From the NCBI GenBank assembly GCA_022360095.1, contig JAKSDK010001512.1:82348-146347 (forward strand): a stretch of DNA of 64,000 nucleotides, given 5' to 3'. The stretch comes from Phycisphaerales bacterium. Lineage in GTDB: Bacteria > Planctomycetota > Phycisphaerae > UBA1845 > UTPLA1. The notes beneath the pieces are model-generated. The model ran no database searches and was not told the origin of the DNA. It worked only from the letters and a program-made list of their open reading frames with translations. A program made the position numbers and the translations under genes. Below, in pieces: positions 42,579 to 50,994 of the stretch. Position 1 is the first letter of the stretch. Every line of letters begins with the position of its first letter.

Positions 42579-42968
42579 TCACGAATCCCGCTTTCGCCTG
42601 GCCTTGCCATGGCGACGCGCATTCGTTTGTGAGCCCCGCTCGAAACGGGCCTTGCGTTCCGCATGGGCCTTAAGCCGTTCAAGCTGGGAACCCCAGAAAC
42701 GATCAAATTGTTTTGTCCAGTCATGCACGGTTCGAAGTCCCGTTCCGTTTGTACTGTAGAGCCGCTGCCGGCCCACCTGCCTGACGCGGACGAGCCCCAC
42801 CTGTTTCAAGACGCCCAGGTGCTTCGAGACCGAGGGCTGATCCAATTTCAGCGCGCTCACGACGTCGTTCACGGGCCGTTCGTCGGTGTCGAGGTATTCC
42901 AGAATCGCTCGGCGCCGAGGCTCGGCAATTGCGTTGAAGACGTCTGAGGTCGTTGCCGCTCTCGCCAT
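42579..42968 (-). CDS. ArsR/SmtB-type winged-helix repressor
   Basis: 129 residues. The winged helix is seen as VFNAIAEPRRRAILEYLDTDERPVNDVVSALKLDQPSVSKHLGVLKQVGLVRVRQVGRQRLY. The metal-binding ELCVCD motif of ArsR is absent, placing it in the group paired with SRPBCC/AHSA1 genes. The basic tail (NARRHGKARRKRDS) is unusual. The start ATG lies exactly at the predicted transcription start. It probably represses its own operon through the palindrome in its promoter. Confidence 0.92.
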   Translation of the reverse strand: MARAATTSDVFNAIAEPRRRAILEYLDTDERPVNDVVSALKLDQPSVSKHLGVLKQVGLVRVRQVGRQRLYSTNGTGLRTVHDWTKQFDRFWGSQLERLKAHAERKARFERGSQTNARRHGKARRKRDS

Positions 42969-42974
42969 ACGAAT

Positions 42975-43002
42975 ATCATATTCCAATATAGGAATATGTC
43001 AA
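42975..43002 (-). promoter_or_regulatory. Sigma-70-type promoter with embedded ArsR-type operator
   Basis: On the minus strand TTGACA (43002-42997), a 16-base spacer and TATGAT (42980-42975) form a near-consensus promoter. The spacer and both box edges are covered by the 20-bp palindrome ATATTCC-TATATT-GGAATAT (42978-42997), a typical ArsR-family operator size. The expected +1, seven bases after the -10 box, falls on the A of the repressor ATG at 42968, implying a leaderless mRNA. Confidence 0.8.
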
Positions 43003-43218
43003 GAGCATATGAAAAAATATCGGCGTGCACACCGGAGCCTCGGTCGAGGCGAAGAGGCAAGCCACGGCGCGCTCGCCTGCCCTTTCCTACAAGCCTCTGT
43101 TCCTTTCGGATACGTGTTCTCCGACATAGAGCGTCAGACGAGTACCCATTCGATGAAATTAGTGGTACAAATTTGCGATTCTTTGTTCAGAAATCTCCCA
43201 CTCTCCAAGGAGAACATC

Positions 43219-43965
43219 ATGACGCTTAACGACAAGCAAGAGCAATTGTGCAGCGAAAGCAAATGGGATTTCTCCGACCTTAGGGCGCTTTTTCTCAACT
43301 GCACTCTCAAGAAATCACCGGAGCTGTCGCATACTCAGGGGCTGATCGACATCGCCATCGGCATCATGAAAAAGAACGGGGTCTCCGTGGAATGTTTGAG
43401 ACCCGTCGATTATGAGATCGCGACCGGCGTATGGCCGAACATGACCGAGCACGGCTGGTCCCAAGACGACTGGCCGCAGATTTCCCAGAAAGTCATGGCG
43501 GCCGACATCCTGGTCATCGGCTCTTCGATCTGGCTCGGAGAAAAGACCTCGGTCTGTACTAAAGTCGTCGAGCGGCTTTATGCGACCAGTCATCTGCTCA
43601 ACGAGCACGGACAATATGCCTACTACGGGCGCGTCGGCGGCTGTCTGATTACCGGCAACGAAGACGGCGGCAAGCACTGCGCAATGAACATCCTCTACTC
43701 GTTGCAACACCTGGGCTACGTTATTCCACCGCAGGCCGACGCGGATTGGCTGGGCGAGGCAGGGCCGGGCCCGTCGTACCTGGACCCTGGATCAGGCGGC
43801 CCGGAAAACGACTTTACCAATCGTAACACGACGTTCATGACCTGGAACCTGTTGCACATGGCCCGCATGATCAAAGATGCCGGCGGTATCCCCGCCCACG
43901 GGAACCAACGATCGCAATGGGATGCCGGATGTCGATCGGACTTCCAGAACCCCGCCTACCGATAG
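43219..43965 (+). CDS. Flavodoxin-fold NAD(P)H-dependent FMN reductase-like protein
   Basis: 248 residues. The flavodoxin-like fold is indicated by LRALFLNCTLKKSPELSHTQGLI (strand 1 and phosphate loop), ADILVIGSSIWLGEKTSVCTKVVERLY (FMN isoalloxazine loop) and GRVGGCLITGNEDGGKHCAMNILYSLQHLGYVIPP. The N-terminal ~20 residues and the C-terminal ~25 residues are extra to the core. AAGGAG before ATG fixes the start. It is convergent with the giant protease gene (12-base gap). The physiological electron acceptor is unknown. Confidence 0.85.
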   Translation: MTLNDKQEQLCSESKWDFSDLRALFLNCTLKKSPELSHTQGLIDIAIGIMKKNGVSVECLRPVDYEIATGVWPNMTEHGWSQDDWPQISQKVMAADILVIGSSIWLGEKTSVCTKVVERLYATSHLLNEHGQYAYYGRVGGCLITGNEDGGKHCAMNILYSLQHLGYVIPPQADADWLGEAGPGPSYLDPGSGGPENDFTNRNTTFMTWNLLHMARMIKDAGGIPAHGNQRSQWDAGCRSDFQNPAYR

Positions 43966-43977
43966 CCGGGGCATTCG

Positions 43978-46900
43978 TCATTTGCCGCCAAAACACGGCA
44001 CAGGGTCAACGCACGTCGGACCGTCATCAATAAAGAGCTCGAACGTTCCCGCCTCGTTCTGGAAGCCGCCCACGAGCAGAAAGTACGGCTGACCGGCCAC
44101 GGTACACCAGGACACGGTGGACTTCAGATTCTGGCCGAAGAGATCGCATTCCGGCGGCCCGGCATTATCGTCGTTGTTGCCTGCAACGCAGACCGGGTTT
44201 TGGCAATCGCAATAGACTGAGATCATGGTGTCGAAATCCGTGATCGGACTGCAGGTCGTCGCGGTCATCACGTTGCCCGTACCGGTCACGATGTACCAGA
44301 GCCCGCGGCCGATCGGACCTGCTGTTTGGCAGATCGGCGCGTTATCGTCGGTGGCGTCCACATTCTGATCGATGATCGGTTTGAACGGGATGACCGGCTG
44401 GGCCTGCTCGCAATCATCATGCGGCGGTCCGTTGAGGACGCAAGGGACAGCACAATCACTGTCGTCGCCCTGGTAGGTCCCTTGAAGCGCAAAGCAGCCG
44501 TCAATCGTTACTCCATCGATGCACAGCGTATCAGGCAAACAACAGGCTCCGCGCGGCTCGAACACGCACTCCGATCCGCCGCCGCTCAGTAGGAGATCTG
44601 CAAATGCCTGAATATCACTGCCCGTCACGCGGCCGTCACGGTTCACGTCCGCGCAGTCGTTCATGGAAATAATGAGCAATTCCTCAACGAAGGGGATCAT
44701 GTCATCTGTGTCCACGAAGCCCGAGCCATCGACATCGCCGGGACAGAAACAAGGCAGCGTGTTGCACCGCATGATGCCCGTGGGCTGAAAGTTCAGGCTT
44801 GGGGGTATGTCGTCAGGATATTGACTCCATTGGCCATCGTAAATCACACCGAAATCATCGGTGAGTTGGTAGCTGTCCGTTTCAACGTTCACCATCAACA
44901 TCACCGGTGTCGTGATGACCGGCGGCGGGCAAACCACCTCCACGCACATCAGATCCTCCTGCCCGAAGCGATCCATCCAGACGATGAACTGTTTCTGCTT
45001 TGAATGCCCTGGCGGTGTGTAGGTCACATCCCAATGCCAGTCGTTGGGCGGGGTGGGTACGATGCGATGGTCTTCCAGGGGGATCGTCGGAATCGGCGTC
45101 GGTCCGCCCGGGTAGTCGGATTCGGGGAAGCTCTCGCCGATGGGAACGCCGTCTTTTGTCCAGACGGACGGGCTGAAGACGGTGTCCTGGATCGGCGTAT
45201 AGATATAGTCCCAGACCTTGTAGATGACGGCGGGGTAATCCTCGACCTCGCCCATGAGCGCGCCGCCTTTTTCCTGAACATTGGCGCGGCCGTCTTCGTC
45301 GGCTTCCTTCACTTCGAGATCGACCGTGGCTTCATCCTCACCGTAGGCCAGACGGAATCGGAAGTAGAACGGGCAGCAGACGTCTTCCGGCACCATGACG
45401 GAGTAGGTAAACGTCTTCGTGTCGATGCCGAAGCGATCGGTGAAGGATTCGTCGTTATCACAAACACCGTTCTTATTCGTATCCGTATAGAGTTCGCCAA
45501 GTGTATATTTTCCGTCCGCTCCGAAAAGATCGGGGAAGATGATGTCGTCCACGATTTTTTCGGCGGGCGCCCAATTACCGTCGCAGTCGTTCCAGTCGGC
45601 CCAGCCGGAGAGATAGAGGCGGCGCAGAGGTTCGACAACGCCATAGCGCGGAAGCGAATCGGCGGCGTCCTCGAATCGGCTGACGTCCAATACGTCGGCA
45701 GCCGCTTCAAATCCGGCGCCGCGGGCGCTGATCGAACTCGTCACCGTCACCTCGATATCAATCATCTGACCGGGCACAATTGGAGGAATCACCACGCCGT
45801 CGCAGAGTTTGTCCTTATCCACGAGGTTAATGACGATGTCTTCGTCGGTAATCAAATCATCGGCATCGATTTCGCGCGTGGCCTGGGGACGCATGTTGTT
45901 GTCCGGGCCGAGCCATTCCTTATGCATGTCGAGATGTCGTGCGCCGGCGTTGACTTTCTTGGTCGGATAGCTGCCGGGTGCGGTGAACGGATCAGGAGCG
46001 TCGCCGAAATCGGAACCGACGAGATAGTCCTCCACCTCGCCGTAGCGGGCGGCGCCCTTGGTCAGTCCCGCCGCTCCCGTCGCTGAGCGCATCGAGCGTA
46101 AGGACTCAAACTGCGGAAGCGGGTCATTTTGTCCGACATTCTCTCCATAATCGAGCCGCATTCGGGCCCAGATCAAACCTCTGCCGATGGCCCCGACAGG
46201 AATCTGACTTTCGAATCTCGCGGAGTTGTTGTCGGCGCCGTTTTGCTGGTGCGCGGTCACAGACCCGCTGGTCCCTTGATTCGTGACCTGCCAGGCACCG
46301 CCGCCGGCCACCGGTCTGATCCGAACACCGTTGAGAACGTGTTCGCTGTTGTTTTCTTCCCACTTGCCGTCGGCATCCCAGTCAATCCAGAGATTGACGA
46401 AAAGCGACTTGTCGGGATCGGCAGCACTATAGCGGGGGCTGCCCGAGTCCGCGGTGCCGATCGTGAAGCGAACCTTGCCCGGATTTCCGGCGGCGGTCTT
46501 GTAGGTGAGCGGGAAGAAGAGCACGCCGTCGTCGCGCCCGTCGCGATCATGGAAGTCGTGCCGGTTGTCGACGCCGTCCACATCGACCTCCGCATCACCG
46601 CCTGTGGTGTCATCCTTGTCGGCGTTGTGTTCGGGCGTGACGGACTTGATATTCGGGGCGTTCAGCCGGCCGAGCCATTCAAAGTTGCTGTTCTCATGAC
46701 GGGCACCATCCTCTGAAAGGAGCGTCGGACTTTTGGTCGCGTCGCCATAGTCGGGCGGCGTAACGGTAAACACGAAATCGTCGAACGTCACACCGGTGAC
46801 AACACCGGTCCGCATCTTCGTCGTTTCGAGTCGGAGGTTAAAGATGGGACGATCACCAACACCCTTCCCGCGCCGGCGAATGCTCAGTGTCTTCGGTTTG

Positions 46901-49686
46901 CTTGGGTCGGGATTGCCTTCGTCATTTGACTCGAATAGATCCTTGCGTTCGATGGAGAAGGTCATGACATATTGGCCGCGATCGTTAATGCGCGTGCCGA
47001 CCGGGACGATGCCGGTCGTCGGGTCCTCCTCAACGACCTGTCCGGGCCTTGCGGGCGGACCGGCCACGGCTGGGTCATTCTTGGAACCGTCCGTGAGATT
47101 GTGGACGCCTCGCTCAATTCGCAGGTCTGAACGAATTCCCTTGTATGCCGTAATGTTCGGTGCGTTGGGGATCGTTGCGCCGGCGTCCGCGAGTTGCGTG
47201 CCGTCGATCCAGACTGAGGCGTGACGCTCGCTGGTCACGATCTCGAAGCCGTACCATTTTGTGTCGGCTTCGGTGATGACGGGGATGTTGGTGAAGGTGG
47301 TGTCGTTGCCGGAATTGGGCCGGCCATGCTGTGTCGACAGTCCCTGATTGGCCACGGAAAGCGCAGCCTTCCACATATTAAGCCGGCCGAAACCAAAGTT
47401 GTTGTCGCTCACGCCGCCGTTGCCTGCATCATTGTTTGTTCGATCTCCCGCGGCTGCGCTTGTCGTGCCCAGATCGTCCGCCGTGGCCATGACGATATCG
47501 GCGACACGCTGGTTCGCCTGGGCGCGGGTCACGCCGCCGCCCGAAAATAAACCGTTCGGCAGCGCTTCCGCGACGTTGATCAATTCGATGATCGCGCCTG
47601 AGATCAGCGGCGATGCAAAGCTACAACCGTTGATGGGCCCTGAGAACGCGTACGGTGTGGCGGCATTCAGCGAAATCACGCCCTGGCCGGGCGCGGTCAT
47701 GGTAAGACGGGTGCCCGTGCTGCTGAAGGACGAGGCATAGCGTTCGGGCCCACGCGGCGAGTTGACGACGCCGGTCGCACCAGCGCCGATGGCCTGTCGA
47801 TTCTCCGCCGGATCTCTTGCAAACGGTCCTTCGTCGGTCGCCGCGTCCAAGTCATCGTTGATGGCCGTACCGCTTCTCGCGGGGACGGTGAATACGGCAG
47901 GGAAATCGAGTTCGGTGCTCTGGGCGAGGTTGCCCGCGCAGACGACGACGATCTTGCCTCGCCCGAATGCGCGTTGGAGTCCGGTCTGAAGACCGGTGCG
48001 AATCGAACGAACCCAACTGCGCCCCGTCGCGGCGTTTGGGGCGGCCCTTGACATTCTCCATGAGCAGTTGATGACCGATGTGCGCGCATGATTGGCAGCG
48101 GTTCTTAGTGAGTTGTTCAAGGAGACGGTCGTATAGTTCGTGCGAATGGGACGGAGCGGGGATCGTCGCGCCGTGCCCAGGACAAACTGGGTTCCATCGC
48201 CACAGCATAGCGAGGCCACCTGTGTTCCGTGATGCGGTGCGGTCGCAAAGCCGCCGTCTCGAACGCCATTGAGATTCGCTCGCGCGGCCCCGCCTGCGGC
48301 GGCGACGTTATGGTCGTGAGGGTTCAGGATTCTGCCCCCGGGGATGTCCGGCAGAGCCGCCGATCCGTTTCCGAATCCCGTGTCGATGACGCAGACGGAT
48401 CGCGGTGTCGCTCTAAAGGGCAGGAGGTCGATCAATCGGTGTGCGGCAAAGGTCTGAATGAAGAAATGCGGCCAGGCGATATCCAATTCGTCCGGGCTGT
48501 TGCCATCATTGTCAAATCCGCCGTTTGTTCCCGAGGATTCATACCCCTCGCCAGCATTTGGCGCCGCACCGTTTCGCAATCGAGTCGGCAGACGCTCGCC
48601 GGCGACGACGGACGGAACAATCAATGCAGGATCAATGAGCGCGTACACCAAAGGCAACGCGGGTGGAATCGGGGGCGGGAACTCAAAGTCCCCAGGGGCC
48701 TGGCCGTGCAATAGGCGGGCGGCCTCGTGCGGCGCTGTTCCCCCGACGATTCGCGTTACGACCCTCATGGAGAATTCGCCCGTGACATCGTCGATTTCCA
48801 AGCCGATCGGCTCGAGGTCGAAGGGATGAACCGTCGGGATTGTGCGGAGAAAATTGGCGACGTCGATATCCGACGCGGTCGGATCGAATGCGAGTGTCAG
48901 CGTCGTCGCCTGTTCGTCAAATCCGTCGGGATGGGCGACAAGATCATTCGGATCGATCATGGCATCCACGGGAAGGGCCACATCGAAATCCAGAATTCCG
49001 TTGAAATTGAGATCCTCTCCTTGGTCGAGTTGCCCGTCGGTATCGAGGTCTTCCGAGACATCAAGCTGCCCGTTGATGTTCAGGTCCTCGTTGTAGTCAA
49101 GAAACTCGTTTCCGTTCAGGTCTTCGCCGGCATCCAGGATTCCGTTGTTATTGAAGTCTTCGTCGATGTCGAGCTCATTGTTGCCGTTGACATCCTCGCC
49201 GACGTCGAGTTCGCGGTCGTGGTCCGTGTCCTCGCCCGTGTCGAGCGCTCCGTTGCCGTTGACGTCTTCATAGTCGTTGGAATAGTTCAGCATGGTGGCG
49301 GCGAGGAGATCTGCGCCGCCGCCGTTGGGTTGGATGCGTATCGTGTTCACGCCGGTCAGGATCGGGATCGATCCTTCATAAACCTCGGTGCCGACGCCGG
49401 TTTCTTCCAAGTCCGCCCCGCTGCCGGGCGCACCGACGGAGATCGACTTTCCCGCGCCACCGATGCCGGCGCGATTGTCCTCGCGTGTCAGCAGCACGCT
49501 GAAATCTGGCGGGACATCGACGTCGCGAGTGATGCGAATCGTGGGATTCGCGGTCGGCACGATGGCCTTGTCGAGGGATGTGAACGTGCCGTCCACATCC
49601 ACTTCAATCAATGTGTCTGCGAAAACGGGAACGGAATGAATAAAGAGCAACAGAGTGATTGCGATGCACTTGCTCGAAAACTGCAT
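43978..49686 (-). CDS. Giant secreted subtilisin-like (S8) protein with GEVED domains and dockerin
   Basis: About 1902 residues. Order: signal peptide (MQFSSKCIAITLLLFIHSVPVFA); a beta region; an acidic 8 x 12-residue array; then a subtilase domain with Asp in SVCVIDTGFG, His in APHHGTQVASL, oxyanion Asn in VVVCAGN and Ser in NGCSFASPLISG. The usual GTS before the Ser region is GCS. Two GEVED-type domains follow (DYGDATKSPTLL...RYGEVEDYL and a later one ending GEVEDYPAV). A dockerin-like pair (CPGDVDGSGFVDTDDM; CADVNRDGRVTGSDI), a Cys-rich GACCLPD segment and a PPC-like C-terminus complete it. The start is uncertain; ATGs at 49704 and 49686 both fit. Confidence 0.88.
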   Translation of the reverse strand: MQFSSKCIAITLLLFIHSVPVFADTLIEVDVDGTFTSLDKAIVPTANPTIRITRDVDVPPDFSVLLTREDNRAGIGGAGKSISVGAPGSGADLEETGVGTEVYEGSIPILTGVNTIRIQPNGGGADLLAATMLNYSNDYEDVNGNGALDTGEDTDHDRELDVGEDVNGNNELDIDEDFNNNGILDAGEDLNGNEFLDYNEDLNINGQLDVSEDLDTDGQLDQGEDLNFNGILDFDVALPVDAMIDPNDLVAHPDGFDEQATTLTLAFDPTASDIDVANFLRTIPTVHPFDLEPIGLEIDDVTGEFSMRVVTRIVGGTAPHEAARLLHGQAPGDFEFPPPIPPALPLVYALIDPALIVPSVVAGERLPTRLRNGAAPNAGEGYESSGTNGGFDNDGNSPDELDIAWPHFFIQTFAAHRLIDLLPFRATPRSVCVIDTGFGNGSAALPDIPGGRILNPHDHNVAAAGGAARANLNGVRDGGFATAPHHGTQVASLCCGDGTQFVLGTARRSPLRPIRTNYTTVSLNNSLRTAANHARTSVINCSWRMSRAAPNAATGRSWVRSIRTGLQTGLQRAFGRGKIVVVCAGNLAQSTELDFPAVFTVPARSGTAINDDLDAATDEGPFARDPAENRQAIGAGATGVVNSPRGPERYASSFSSTGTRLTMTAPGQGVISLNAATPYAFSGPINGCSFASPLISGAIIELINVAEALPNGLFSGGGVTRAQANQRVADIVMATADDLGTTSAAAGDRTNNDAGNGGVSDNNFGFGRLNMWKAALSVANQGLSTQHGRPNSGNDTTFTNIPVITEADTKWYGFEIVTSERHASVWIDGTQLADAGATIPNAPNITAYKGIRSDLRIERGVHNLTDGSKNDPAVAGPPARPGQVVEEDPTTGIVPVGTRINDRGQYVMTFSIERKDLFESNDEGNPDPSKPKTLSIRRRGKGVGDRPIFNLRLETTKMRTGVVTGVTFDDFVFTVTPPDYGDATKSPTLLSEDGARHENSNFEWLGRLNAPNIKSVTPEHNADKDDTTGGDAEVDVDGVDNRHDFHDRDGRDDGVLFFPLTYKTAAGNPGKVRFTIGTADSGSPRYSAADPDKSLFVNLWIDWDADGKWEENNSEHVLNGVRIRPVAGGGAWQVTNQGTSGSVTAHQQNGADNNSARFESQIPVGAIGRGLIWARMRLDYGENVGQNDPLPQFESLRSMRSATGAAGLTKGAARYGEVEDYLVGSDFGDAPDPFTAPGSYPTKKVNAGARHLDMHKEWLGPDNNMRPQATREIDADDLITDEDIVINLVDKDKLCDGVVIPPIVPGQMIDIEVTVTSSISARGAGFEAAADVLDVSRFEDAADSLPRYGVVEPLRRLYLSGWADWNDCDGNWAPAEKIVDDIIFPDLFGADGKYTLGELYTDTNKNGVCDNDESFTDRFGIDTKTFTYSVMVPEDVCCPFYFRFRLAYGEDEATVDLEVKEADEDGRANVQEKGGALMGEVEDYPAVIYKVWDYIYTPIQDTVFSPSVWTKDGVPIGESFPESDYPGGPTPIPTIPLEDHRIVPTPPNDWHWDVTYTPPGHSKQKQFIVWMDRFGQEDLMCVEVVCPPPVITTPVMLMVNVETDSYQLTDDFGVIYDGQWSQYPDDIPPSLNFQPTGIMRCNTLPCFCPGDVDGSGFVDTDDMIPFVEELLIISMNDCADVNRDGRVTGSDIQAFADLLLSGGGSECVFEPRGACCLPDTLCIDGVTIDGCFALQGTYQGDDSDCAVPCVLNGPPHDDCEQAQPVIPFKPIIDQNVDATDDNAPICQTAGPIGRGLWYIVTGTGNVMTATTCSPITDFDTMISVYCDCQNPVCVAGNNDDNAGPPECDLFGQNLKSTVSWCTVAGQPYFLLVGGFQNEAGTFELFIDDGPTCVDPVPCFGGK
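48982..49269 (-). repeat. Eight 36-bp units coding an acidic Ca-binding-like array
   Basis: Within the S8 protein, eight consecutive units of exactly 12 residues follow the pattern E-D-x-[ND]-x-[ND]-x-x-L-D-x-[GND], for example EDVNGNGALDTG, EDFNNNGILDAG and EDLDTDGQLDQG. Spacing and acidic pattern are those of EF-hand-like calcium loops stacked without intervening helices. The DNA units have diverged, so the array is not a fresh slippage product. Confidence 0.85.
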
Positions 49687-49981
49687 AGTTGCGAGACCTT
49701 TCATGAATAGGGGTGTGGGCTCGAACACCAAACCAAGCCACCTCTATTCTCGGTCCGTTTGTTTTCCGGTTGATTGGACAGTTTCCTGCCGCGAACGGTT
49801 CCAGAAACTTGAATTTGTTTGACGCGCTGTCCCGCCTGACAAGCCGACTGCCAATCCGGCAGTCCTTCGGCCGCTAATTGCATCGTTTTATGCTCATCAC
49901 GGTGCTTCGGCCGGCGGCACGAAAGATGCTTATAATCCCATCGATGGTAATGGATGGTGACTTTGTACGCGGAGACTGCTC

Positions 49982-50671
49982 ATGATCTTCGATCCGCTCT
50001 ACTTGATGATTCTCGCTCCCGGCATTTTGCTGGGTCTTTGGGCACAGTGGAAAGTCAAATCCGCCTTTGCAAATACGAAACAAATGCCGGTGAGCAGCCG
50101 GTTGACGGGGGCGGAAGCCGCCGCGCGCATCCTGGCCAACCATCACCTGGATCATGTCGGCATTGAACCGGCGAACGGGATGCTTGGCGATCATTATGAC
50201 CCGCGCAGCAAAACGCTGCGCCTCAGTCCGGACGTTTACAACGGTCGTTCGATCGCTGCGGTCGGCGTGGCGGCCCATGAAGCCGGACACGCGTTGCAGG
50301 ATCAACAAAGGTATGCGCCGCTCGCGCTGCGCAACGGCATTGTTCCCATGGCCAACGTAGGCAGCAATCTTTCCTGGATTTTGCTGATCATCGGCATGAT
50401 GATGGGCAGCTTTCAGCTCATGATTGCCGGTGTCGCCCTATTCTCAATCGTCGTTTTTTTTCAATTGATTAACCTTCCCGTTGAATTCAACGCCAGCAGT
50501 CGTGCCAGAAAAATTCTCGTGACCAATGGCATTATTACGCCGTCGGAAGAACCTGCGGTTGCCAAGGTTCTTAATGCCGCCGCACTGACATACGTCGCGG
50601 CCACAATCACCGCGATTCTAACGTTGCTCTACTTCCTGATTCGGTCGGGTCTGTTGGGCGGACGCCGCTAA
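49982..50671 (+). CDS. YugP-like membrane zinc metallopeptidase
   Basis: 229 residues. An N-terminal membrane helix is followed by the zinc motif VAAHEAGHALQDQ (HExxH) and the family stretch LRLSPDVYNGRSIAAVGVAAHEAGH. Two or three further membrane helices follow (SNLSWILLIIGMMMG, LMIAGVALFSIVVFF), then LPVEFNASSRARKIL and a last helix. Family PF04298 (YugP-like); function unknown, presumed site-specific membrane-surface proteolysis. GGAG seven bases before ATG. Single gene with about 300 bases on each side. A small hairpin GGGCG/CGCCC at 50685-50699 follows the stop and may terminate it. Confidence 0.93.
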   Translation: MIFDPLYLMILAPGILLGLWAQWKVKSAFANTKQMPVSSRLTGAEAAARILANHHLDHVGIEPANGMLGDHYDPRSKTLRLSPDVYNGRSIAAVGVAAHEAGHALQDQQRYAPLALRNGIVPMANVGSNLSWILLIIGMMMGSFQLMIAGVALFSIVVFFQLINLPVEFNASSRARKILVTNGIITPSEEPAVAKVLNAAALTYVAATITAILTLLYFLIRSGLLGGRR

Positions 50672-50994
50672 GTCAATTGACGACGGGCGAAACCCGCCCT
50701 GCTTTCAATTCCGAAATATTGTCCGGTCATTGCTAAAAGCAATATGTTTGTTGCGGGCACAGAACATGCGCGCGGCCGATCGCCAAACGCAGAGAAAACT
50801 TAAAACATTGATGAAGACAGAGTTAAGCCAGGACTAAAGCGTAAGAACCCCGGGCTGTTCGTTTCTCGAATTGTAAAAACTTCCGAAACACAATAGGCGC
50901 AAAAAGAGGCGCTGAGTATAGTGACGCGCATCGGCCCGGCAGTGGAGTCAGGCAATTTTGTCTCTCGATAATTTTGATTGGAGGAGGTCTCACG

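Noticed and set aside
45004..46086. Long open frames antisense to the giant subtilase (also 48727-49710)
   Set aside because: Shadow frames of a GC-biased coding strand that contains recognisable GEVED and protease domains.
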